From Actinobacteria bacterium UBA2236 (GTDB lineage: Bacteria; Actinomycetota; Actinomycetes; Nanopelagicales; Nanopelagicaceae), in the NCBI GenBank assembly GCA_002347935.1, contig DDYK01000045.1:227-6374 (forward strand): a stretch of DNA of 6,148 nucleotides, written 5' to 3'. Positions 1-6,002 of the stretch are shown here, piece after piece. A program made the translations under genes and the position numbers. The notes below the pieces were generated by a model, which made no database searches, had not been told where the DNA came from, and saw only the letters and a program-made list of their open reading frames with translations. The number at the start of each line of letters is the position of its first letter. Position 1 is the first letter of the stretch.

Positions 1-105
1 GATGACATTACGGTGGCATTTCCAGGAAGTGATCCGCAAGATTTAGTAAATGTCTTAAGCGCAATTGGCGGCGTTGAAGTCATCTCAGTAACGCCGGTCG
101 TTTAA
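1..105 (+). CDS. C-terminal end of an unidentified protein (partial, 5' end outside window)
   Basis: Frame 1 is open from the window edge to a TAA at 103-105 and gives 34 residues, starting DDITVAFPGSDP and ending VEVISVTPVV. The pattern is a beta strand (DDITVAF), a helix (DPQDLVNVLSAIGG) and a beta strand (VEVISVTPVV). This resembles half of a ferredoxin-like or ACT-type fold and could be a small C-terminal regulatory domain. HisG, MgtC and ABC-ATPase C-termini have superficially similar tails, but I cannot assign a family from 34 residues. Codon use and base composition match the neighbouring genes and the reading runs cleanly to its stop, so I take it as real coding sequence. Its stop overlaps the stop of the convergent galactokinase gene by 4 nt. 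Confidence 0.7.
   Translation, partial: DDITVAFPGSDPQDLVNVLSAIGGVEVISVTPVV
102..105. other. overlapping convergent stop codons (TTAA)
   Basis: The plus-strand gene stops with TAA at 103-105 and galK stops on the minus strand with TAA at 104-102, so the palindrome TTAA serves both. There is no intergenic space here, and I see no GC-rich hairpin followed by a T-run on either side that could act as an intrinsic terminator. Confidence 0.9.
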
Positions 106-1229
106 GAAATAACTTTAGCTCCATCACTTGGTAGCGAATCAAAAAATCGAGGCGCTTTAAATCCACTTTTATCAAAAGCCCTTTCAATTGCTAGCGAGAT
201 GGCCCCAGTGTCACGTTCATTAATGAGCGCAATAGCGCTTCCTCCAAAACCTCCGCCAACCATTCTTGCTCCAAGAGCCCCAGAGCTAAGTGCGGTTTCA
301 ACGGCTAGATCTAACTCAGGGCATGAGACTTCATAATCATCGCGAAGTGAGTTATGGGATTGATTTAACAATTGGCCAAGTGCTTCAAAGTCATCTGCCT
401 CAAGGGCCTTTGCTGCATCTAAAACTCGGGCCATTTCGCCTACACCATGTCGCGCTCGCTTGAATTGCAATTCACTTAACTTTGCTTTGTGAGCCAAAAG
501 GCTCTCCATGCTTAATTGGCGCAGAGATGGAATAGAAAAGATTTTTGCTACCTCCTCGCAGCTCTCTCGCCTCTTGGCATATCCACCATCTGTTAGAGCG
601 TGGTGGGCCTGGGTATCAATTATTAAAAGCCGTAAAGAGTTTGAAGCAAAGTCAATTTTGATATGTCGATTAGAGAGATCCTGGCAATCAAGTAATAGCC
701 CATAACCAGCTCTTGCCATTAGCGAAATTGATTGATCCATAATTCCGCAAGGCACTCCGACATACTCATTTTCCGCTCTTTGAGTGAGGCGAGCTAACTC
801 AGGTAAAGTTTTTTCTAAGTGAAATAGATGATTTAGCGCAGTTGCAAGCGAGCACTCAAGGGCAGCCGAGGAAGATAATCCAGCGCCCAGTGGCACCTTG
901 CCATCAATATAGATATCAAGGCCAGAATCTATTTCCATAGCCCAGATGACGCCATAGATATATCTAGACCAGGAAGATCCCTCTTTTGCGGCGATTGCTT
1001 CTAAATTACTTCCAATCATTTCATTCTTCTTCTGCGCTGAAATAATTCTTATCATTCTGTCATCTCTTTTGGAAACTGCACACATAGTTACTGCATCGAT
1101 AGCGAAGGGGAGAACAAAGCCCCCACTGTAATCAACATGTTCGCCAATCAAGTTCACTCGACCTGGAGCGCTTGCTACTACTGCAGGGGGATAGCCAAAG
1201 CCTTTAGTGAATAACTCTGTTATTTCCAC
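102..1229 (-). CDS. galK: galactokinase (GHMP kinase family)
   Basis: Galactokinase phosphorylates alpha-D-galactose with ATP to galactose-1-phosphate, the entry step of the Leloir pathway, in the cytoplasm. All three family signatures are visible in the 375 residues. The galactose-binding motif PGRVNLIGEHVDYSGG is at about 22-37 (R24, E30, H31, D33). The ATP-binding GHMP loop VPLGAGLSSSAALE is at about 112-125. The C-terminal glycine-rich motif ARMVGGGFGGSA is at about 321-332. The catalytic aspartate is D165 in GIMDQ, and R24 matches the conserved active-site arginine. The length is near the family norm and there is no signal peptide. The start is GTG at 1227-1229, which puts the signature at the usual distance from the N-terminus. 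Only 6 nt separate it from the galT stop, and I see no Shine-Dalgarno sequence, so translation is probably coupled to galT. The 3' end overlaps the convergent gene at the left edge by 4 nt, leaving no room for its own terminator. Confidence 0.96.
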   Translation of the reverse strand: MEITELFTKGFGYPPAVVASAPGRVNLIGEHVDYSGGFVLPFAIDAVTMCAVSKRDDRMIRIISAQKKNEMIGSNLEAIAAKEGSSWSRYIYGVIWAMEIDSGLDIYIDGKVPLGAGLSSSAALECSLATALNHLFHLEKTLPELARLTQRAENEYVGVPCGIMDQSISLMARAGYGLLLDCQDLSNRHIKIDFASNSLRLLIIDTQAHHALTDGGYAKRRESCEEVAKIFSIPSLRQLSMESLLAHKAKLSELQFKRARHGVGEMARVLDAAKALEADDFEALGQLLNQSHNSLRDDYEVSCPELDLAVETALSSGALGARMVGGGFGGSAIALINERDTGAISLAIERAFDKSGFKAPRFFDSLPSDGAKVIS

Positions 1230-1235
1230 TTTGTT

Positions 1236-2345
1236 TTAAAGCGCCACATCGCGCAGCTGCGCCGCAGATTGCTCTGGCTTTAGATCCATCATAAATGCAC
1301 CAAATGCAGATTCAGATCCTGCTAAATACTTTAACTTTCCCGGCGCTCGTCTAACCGAGGCTATCTGCCAATGCAGACGCGTTACATCTCTTCCCACTCT
1401 TACTGGCGCTTGATGCCAGGAGGCGATGTAGGGCATCGTCACACCAAAGACTCCATCAAGTCTAAGTAAAACTTCTTTAGCAAGAGGAGCAAATGCATCT
1501 GATGCAGCTTCATCAAGAGCTATAAAGTCAGGGACACTTCTTCTTGGTGCAAGATGAATTTCAAATGGATATCTTGAGGCATATGGCACATAGGCAACCC
1601 ATTCCTCATTTTGAGCCACGATGCGGACTTTATCTGAAAGCTCTCTAGCCAAAATATCTTCAAGAAGAATATTTCCAGTCTTGTTTTTATGAGCAGTTGC
1701 TACTGCTAGCGCTCTCTCTGCTTTTGGAGGTAGATAGGAGTAGGCATAAATCTGACCATGAGGATGATTAAGAGTTACTCCAACTTCCTCTCCTCGATTT
1801 TCAAAGGCAGCTATATATTCAATATAGGAAAGTTCCGAGAGCTCTGCAGTGCGATCGCGCCAAGCCTCAAGAACAGTTCTTATCTGGCGGTGTGAGAGAT
1901 CTTTAAAAGAGGCTTCATAATCCGATGTAAAACAGATAACTTCACATTTGCCTGCTGATTCAATCGCTGGGCTAGAGAAATCTGGATTTTCAGTTACCTT
2001 AAAACTTGGTGTTGGAGCGGCTAGAGAAGGTGAGCGATTATCAAAAACGACCACTTCATAATCACTTTCTGGAATTTCAGTAAGTGAACCTGGCTTACTT
2101 GGAGCCAGTGGATTTAATTCTTTAGGTGGCAGAAATACTCGTTCCTGGCGATGGGCTGCAATTACTACCCATTCATTATTTAGTGGATCAAGGCGCATCT
2201 CACCGATGCTTGGTTGCTCTTCACTGCTTCGCTGATCTACTGCGTTGCGAGATTGGCCCTTTGTGTCGTAGTAGCGGATGGTGCGCCCATCCATGAGCGT
2301 GGCATCACTTCTAATAACGCCTGCGGGGAGTTTCTTACTCGACAT
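1236..2345 (-). CDS. galT: galactose-1-phosphate uridylyltransferase, with most structural-zinc ligands missing
   Basis: GalT transfers UMP from UDP-glucose to galactose-1-phosphate through a uridylyl-histidine intermediate, the second Leloir step. The 369 residues contain the N-terminal block DPLNNEWVVIAAHRQER (about 53-69), VVFDNRSPSL (about 99-108), FENRGEEVGVTLNHPHGQI (about 181-199) with catalytic H194-P-H196 (H196 the nucleophile), and the C-terminal RRAPGKLKYLAGSE block (about 332-345). The first 45 residues form an extension typical of actinobacterial GalT. Unusually, the CxxC zinc pair of E. coli (C52/C55) aligns with N78 and A81, and E. coli H115 with Y143. Of the zinc ligands only H194 remains. 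At the E. coli iron site, H311 and H325 are kept, but E182 aligns with A212 and H298 with Q327. F105 of the usual NRFPSL motif is Ser. The ATG at 2343-2345 is the start. It is first in an operon with galK and divergent from the alpha-galactosidase gene. Function is very likely; the metal-site loss rests on alignment by eye. Confidence 0.94.
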   Translation of the reverse strand: MSSKKLPAGVIRSDATLMDGRTIRYYDTKGQSRNAVDQRSSEEQPSIGEMRLDPLNNEWVVIAAHRQERVFLPPKELNPLAPSKPGSLTEIPESDYEVVVFDNRSPSLAAPTPSFKVTENPDFSSPAIESAGKCEVICFTSDYEASFKDLSHRQIRTVLEAWRDRTAELSELSYIEYIAAFENRGEEVGVTLNHPHGQIYAYSYLPPKAERALAVATAHKNKTGNILLEDILARELSDKVRIVAQNEEWVAYVPYASRYPFEIHLAPRRSVPDFIALDEAASDAFAPLAKEVLLRLDGVFGVTMPYIASWHQAPVRVGRDVTRLHWQIASVRRAPGKLKYLAGSESAFGAFMMDLKPEQSAAQLRDVAL

Positions 2346-2366
2346 AATGGCTATTACTCTACCCGT
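2346..2366. promoter_or_regulatory. bidirectional promoter between galT and the alpha-galactosidase gene
   Basis: The whole gap between the two divergent start codons is 21 bp. It contains the heptamer TACTCTA at 2355-2361, which fits the -10 pattern TANNNT on both strands: TACTCT on plus (2355-2360) and TAGAGT on minus (2361-2356). On the plus strand 6 nt separate the hexamer from the ATG at 2367, the spacing of a leaderless transcript. On the minus strand the gap to the galT ATG is 10 nt, giving a leader of only a few bases. Neither start has a Shine-Dalgarno sequence. No convincing -35 is seen; TTCTTA at 2332-2337, 17 bp upstream on plus, is the best weak candidate. CATAAT at 2343-2348 is an alternative plus-strand -10. 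Any repressor site must overlap coding sequence. The assignment is by pattern only. Confidence 0.55.
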
Positions 2367-4487
2367 ATGTCTTCTCCAATACCTTCATCTAAGGCCGGGG
2401 CCAGGGCGCAGCTAAGCAACGGCGGCGTTGATTTACTCCTTGAGGTTATAGATGGCGCGCCGGTAATTAGATATTGGGGCGCAAGTTTTAGGGGCGAGGC
2501 AAGTGAACTTCTTTTTAATCGCTCCATTGCAAATAGTGATTTTGATGCAGTTACTAATCCAGGGATGATGCGAGAGCACTCAAGAGGACATTTGGGATAT
2601 CCCACAATAAAGGGACATAGAGCAGGTCTTGATTGGTCAACAAAATTTAGCGTCAAAGAATTTAGAAGCGATAAAAGTAGTTTTCAAATTCAATTAGAAG
2701 ATAAGGATGCCAGGTTAACTCTTGATATCGGCGCATCCCTAGATCAATTTGGAGTTTTAAAGCTCTGGCAAGAACTAACTAACCTTGGCGATACTTATTT
2801 TCTAGATGAGTTAAATTATTGGATGCCGCTTAGTGATAGTGCGACTCAGAGCTTAGATTTTGTTGGGCGCTGGTCTAATGAGCGCAATCCGCAGCGGCGA
2901 GATATTGCAATTGGCAGATATGTTCGAGATAGCCATGAGGGACGACCTGGGCATAATTACACGATAGGAATGATTGCTTTAGAGAAAGAAACTAATTTTG
3001 CATCAGGACAATCTTGGGCGCTTAGCCTTGCTTGGAGCGGGGATAGCCAATATTGCATTGAAAAAAATTATGAGGGAAGCACAAGCATTTCAGCCGGAGA
3101 AGTACTTCTTCCAGGCGAAGTGATTCTTGAAAAAGGAAAGAGTTATAGAGCTCCTGACCTCTTTGCTCTCTATTCAAATGCTGGCCTTGATGGACTTTCC
3201 TCAAATATGCATAAGCATTTAAGAGCAAGAAGTGTGCATCCAAAAACTCCACGCCCTATGACCCTAAATTTGTGGGAGGCAATCTACTTTGACCACAATG
3301 AGGAGAAGATAAAGAAGATTGTTGATACGGCAGCTGAAGCCGGCTTTGAGCGAGTTGTTTTAGATGATGGTTGGTTTGGCTCCAGAAGAAGTGATCTAAG
3401 TGGCCTTGGTGATTGGCAGGTAAGCAAAGAGGTGTGGCCAAACGGTCTTGGATCACTTGCTAATTACATAAGAGATAAAGGTATGGAGTTTGGCCTCTGG
3501 TTCGAAGGCGAAATGGTTAATCCTGATTCAGATCTCTATCGCTCACATCCCGATTGGATATTAAAGGTTGGCGATCGGGTAGGTCCAACGTGGCGCCATG
3601 AGTTGGTCCTCAATCTTGATAATCAAGATGCATATAACTACGTCTTAGATTCAGTAGACAAAATTCTTACTCAATACCAGATTACCTATATCAAGTGGGA
3701 TCACAATCGAGTTCTTATTGATGCGGGCTCAAATAATCGAGCTGCAGTAAGAAAGCAAACTCAAGGACTTTATCGTCTCTTTGCTGAACTAAAGAAGCGC
3801 CATAAAAATCTAGAGATTGAATCTTGCGCTTCAGGGGGAGCAAGAATTGATCTAGGAATTATTGATTTGGTCGACCGCTTCTGGACCAGCGACAATAATG
3901 ACGCACTTGAGCGAGCCAGAATTCAGAGATGGAGCGCGCAATTTATTCCGCCAGAGTTGCTCGGAACTCATATTGGAGCAGATCCTGGTCATCAAACTGG
4001 AAGATCTATCTCATTTTCTTTTAGAGCTTTAACTGCTCTCTTTGGCCACGCAGGTGTAGAGCGAGATATCACTCAACTCTCTAGCAGTGAGTTAGCTGAG
4101 CTAAAGAGCTGGATTACTCTCTATAAATCAAAGCGCAAACTTCTTCATAGCGGGGATGTTATCCGCATCGATTATCCAAAGGATTCTCACTATCTCAATG
4201 GCGTCATTTCTAGTGATAAGAAATCAGCGCTATTTTCATTCTCATCTCTTGAGACCATTCCAGAGTCTCACGCGCCGCGCATGCGCATAAGAGGACTTGA
4301 TTCTGATCGCAGATATAGCGTTAAGGTTTTAAGTGGAGGTCAAAAATCAAATTTCATGGCTATCGAGCCGCCCAAATGGATTACCACTGGTCTTGAATTA
4401 ACTGGTTCAGAGCTTGAAAATATTGGTCTTAGCGCGCCAATCCTGCGCCCAGCATCAGCGCTTTTAATTGAAATAACTGCGCTTTAA
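2367..4487 (+). CDS. alpha-galactosidase, glycoside hydrolase family 36, cytoplasmic
   Basis: This enzyme removes terminal alpha-linked galactose from substrates such as melibiose, raffinose or galactosyl-glycerol, by the retaining mechanism of GH36. The 706 residues show the usual layout: an N-terminal beta-sandwich (about 1-290), a TIM-barrel (about 297-615) and a C-terminal beta domain. Active-site features are LDDGWFG (D333, D334), the tryptophan of EVWPNGL (W357), IKWDHNR with nucleophile D445 (codon 3699-3701), ESCASGGARID (about 485-495), and WTSDNNDA with acid/base D509 (codon 3891-3893). The reading frame could be extended to 2214, but I chose ATG 2367. It gives a normal family length, sits 6 nt after a -10-like box, and avoids 132 nt of antisense overlap with galT. 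With this start there is no signal peptide, so the substrate would have to be imported; no transporter is in view. The stop overlaps the glpK stop. The family is certain; the exact substrate is not. Confidence 0.95.
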   Translation: MSSPIPSSKAGARAQLSNGGVDLLLEVIDGAPVIRYWGASFRGEASELLFNRSIANSDFDAVTNPGMMREHSRGHLGYPTIKGHRAGLDWSTKFSVKEFRSDKSSFQIQLEDKDARLTLDIGASLDQFGVLKLWQELTNLGDTYFLDELNYWMPLSDSATQSLDFVGRWSNERNPQRRDIAIGRYVRDSHEGRPGHNYTIGMIALEKETNFASGQSWALSLAWSGDSQYCIEKNYEGSTSISAGEVLLPGEVILEKGKSYRAPDLFALYSNAGLDGLSSNMHKHLRARSVHPKTPRPMTLNLWEAIYFDHNEEKIKKIVDTAAEAGFERVVLDDGWFGSRRSDLSGLGDWQVSKEVWPNGLGSLANYIRDKGMEFGLWFEGEMVNPDSDLYRSHPDWILKVGDRVGPTWRHELVLNLDNQDAYNYVLDSVDKILTQYQITYIKWDHNRVLIDAGSNNRAAVRKQTQGLYRLFAELKKRHKNLEIESCASGGARIDLGIIDLVDRFWTSDNNDALERARIQRWSAQFIPPELLGTHIGADPGHQTGRSISFSFRALTALFGHAGVERDITQLSSSELAELKSWITLYKSKRKLLHSGDVIRIDYPKDSHYLNGVISSDKKSALFSFSSLETIPESHAPRMRIRGLDSDRRYSVKVLSGGQKSNFMAIEPPKWITTGLELTGSELENIGLSAPILRPASALLIEITAL
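4484..4487. other. overlapping convergent stop codons (TTAA)
   Basis: The alpha-galactosidase gene stops with TAA at 4485-4487 and glpK stops on the minus strand with TAA at 4486-4484, the same arrangement as at 102-105. Transcripts from both sides must run into the opposite gene or end by a factor-dependent mechanism, because no hairpin terminator is visible at the junction. Confidence 0.92.
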
Positions 4488-5983
4488 TCAAGCCAGTTTA
4501 GAGTCTTTTCAATGGCTTTCTTCCAATTCTTAAATCCTGTAGTTGCAAGCGTGCTGGCCTTATCTGGCTTAAAGCGCTTATCTTCGCGCCACTTAGCTTT
4601 AAGCTCATTAGTATCTTTATAAAAACCTGTTGCAAGTCCTGCTGCATAGGCAGCGCCAAGGGCGGTAGTTTCAATTATCACCGGCCGAATTACTTCTACT
4701 CCCATAATATCTGCCTGCATCTGCATACATAACTCATTAGCAGTAATTCCGCCATCTACTCTAATTTCAGTGAGAGCTACTTTGCTATCAGCGCTCATCG
4801 CATCTAATACATCGCGAGTTTGATAACAGATTGCTTCAAGTGCTGCTCTGGCAAGGTGTGCTTTGGTAGCAGCTCTACTTAATCCAACAATTACCCCTCT
4901 TGCATCACTTCGCCAGTAAGGGGCAAAGAGTCCTGAAAATGCAGGAACAAAATAAACCCCACCATTATCACTAACGCTCTTTGCTAACTCTTCAACTTGG
5001 GGAGCTGAGGTAATAATGCCTAATTGATCCCTAAGCCATTGGATAGCAGATCCAGTAACCGCTACAGAGCCCTCAAGTGCATATCGCGCATTGTCGTCAC
5101 CAAATTTATAGCAGAGCGTTGTTAATAGGCCATGCTTAGATCTAACGATTGATGTTCCAGTATTTAGCAGAGCAAAGTTTCCGGTGCCATAGGTTGTCTT
5201 TGATTCTCCAAGCTCAAAACAAGTCTGTCCTACCATCGCTGCTTGTTGGTCGCCAAGAATTCCAGAGATTGGAACAGCGCTTGCAAGTGGTCCATCACTC
5301 AAACTATGGCCATAAACTTGCGAAGAAGATTTGATTTCAGCAAGTATCTGACGAGGAATTTCAAAGATTTCTAATAGCTCACTATCCCAATCAAGGCTCT
5401 CAAGGTTCATAAGTAGAGTCCTGCTGGCATTGGTCACATCGGTGTAATGGACCCCGCCATTTACTCCACCCGTTAAATTCCATAGCAGCCAAGAATCAAT
5501 GGTTCCTGCCAGCGCCCTTCCATCCTTTATTGCCAGGGCAACTTCGGGAGAATTCTTAATTAGCCAATTAATCTTGCTTGCTGAGAAGTATGGGGCGATA
5601 GCAAGGCCGGTTTTATAGACGATCTTTTCTTTAACCTGATCACTTAAGGCATTTAGAAACTCCGCCGTCCTTGTGTCTTGCCAGACTATGGCGTTATGGA
5701 GGGGTAGTCCGGTGCTCTTATCCCAGATAAGAGTGGTTTCTCTCTGGTTTGTTATTCCAATTGAGTTCAAATCTGAGCCTTGAATACCAGCCTTCTTTAG
5801 CGCGCCAGTAATAACGCTGATGCAAGCTCGCCAGATTTCAGATCCATCATGTTCCACCCAACCTGCTTTGGGGAGAATTTGAGAATGTTCTAATTGTTCT
5901 TGTCCAACGATTTGACCAGTTTGATTAAAGATTATGAAGCGAGTGCTTGAGGTCCCTTGGTCGAGCGCGCCGATGTAGCCCAT
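4484..5983 (-). CDS. glpK: glycerol kinase (FGGY carbohydrate kinase family)
   Basis: Glycerol kinase phosphorylates glycerol with ATP to sn-glycerol-3-phosphate in the cytoplasm. With the chosen start the protein has 499 residues, the normal length. It begins MGYIGALDQGTSSTRF, the ATP-phosphate-binding loop of the family (D8, T11, R15). The glycerol-binding residues known from E. coli GlpK are in place: R81 and E82 in NQRETT, Y132 in PYFSASK, and D245 in GILGDQQAA. The second nucleotide-binding region STTYGTGNF-like (here KTTYGTGNF, about 262-270) and the C-terminal FGGY signature GGITANELCMQMQAD (about 411-425) are also present. The frame stays open to 6052, but the extra 23 residues would lie over the divergent glpD gene and do not resemble GlpK. 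ATG 5981-5983 also stands 7 nt after a -10-like box with no Shine-Dalgarno sequence, suggesting a leaderless mRNA. It is convergent with the alpha-galactosidase gene and divergent from glpD. Confidence 0.96.
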   Translation of the reverse strand: MGYIGALDQGTSSTRFIIFNQTGQIVGQEQLEHSQILPKAGWVEHDGSEIWRACISVITGALKKAGIQGSDLNSIGITNQRETTLIWDKSTGLPLHNAIVWQDTRTAEFLNALSDQVKEKIVYKTGLAIAPYFSASKINWLIKNSPEVALAIKDGRALAGTIDSWLLWNLTGGVNGGVHYTDVTNASRTLLMNLESLDWDSELLEIFEIPRQILAEIKSSSQVYGHSLSDGPLASAVPISGILGDQQAAMVGQTCFELGESKTTYGTGNFALLNTGTSIVRSKHGLLTTLCYKFGDDNARYALEGSVAVTGSAIQWLRDQLGIITSAPQVEELAKSVSDNGGVYFVPAFSGLFAPYWRSDARGVIVGLSRAATKAHLARAALEAICYQTRDVLDAMSADSKVALTEIRVDGGITANELCMQMQADIMGVEVIRPVIIETTALGAAYAAGLATGFYKDTNELKAKWREDKRFKPDKASTLATTGFKNWKKAIEKTLNWLD

Positions 5984-6002
5984 AGCCCGTATCCTAAGGG
6001 GC
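5984..6002. promoter_or_regulatory. symmetric bidirectional leaderless promoter of glpK and glpD
   Basis: The 19-bp gap between the two start codons has the heptamer TATCCTA at its exact centre (5990-5996). It reads as -10 TATCCT on plus (5990-5995) and TAGGAT on minus (5996-5991). Each hexamer ends 7 nt before its start codon (GTG 6003 and ATG 5983), which would place both transcription starts at or beside the first base of the coding sequence. The box is flanked by a small inverted repeat, GCCC at 5985-5988 and GGGC at 5999-6002. No good -35 was found on either strand, and there is no ribosome-binding site. The layout assumes the GTG start for glpD. The assignment is by pattern only. Confidence 0.6.

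Noticed and set aside
508..705. Plus-strand 65-codon open frame inside galK
   Set aside because: It is antisense to a conserved part of galK, with no recognisable motif, promoter or ribosome-binding site.
2214..2366. Upstream extension of the alpha-galactosidase gene that looks like a signal peptide (MLFTASLIYCVARLALCVVV...)
   Set aside because: It lies antisense to the well-conserved start of galT, would place the likely promoter inside the coding sequence, and makes the protein longer than GH36 relatives. The hydrophobic run is a by-product of the opposite strand.
2393..2402. GC-rich inverted repeat GGCC-GG-GGCC early in the alpha-galactosidase gene
   Set aside because: It has short arms and a 2-nt loop, is explained by local codons, and has no T-run, so it is not a credible terminator or operator.
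2354..2656. Minus-strand 100-codon open frame at the start of the alpha-galactosidase gene
   Set aside because: It is a shadow of the conserved GH36 frame, with a composition typical of reverse-strand translation and no known family.
3022..3456. Two minus-strand open frames (76 and 66 codons) within the alpha-galactosidase gene
   Set aside because: Both lie opposite well-conserved GH36 coding sequence and have no features of their own.
5149..5334. Plus-strand 61-codon open frame inside glpK
   Set aside because: It is antisense to the conserved glycerol- and ATP-binding part of GlpK, with no sign of coding.
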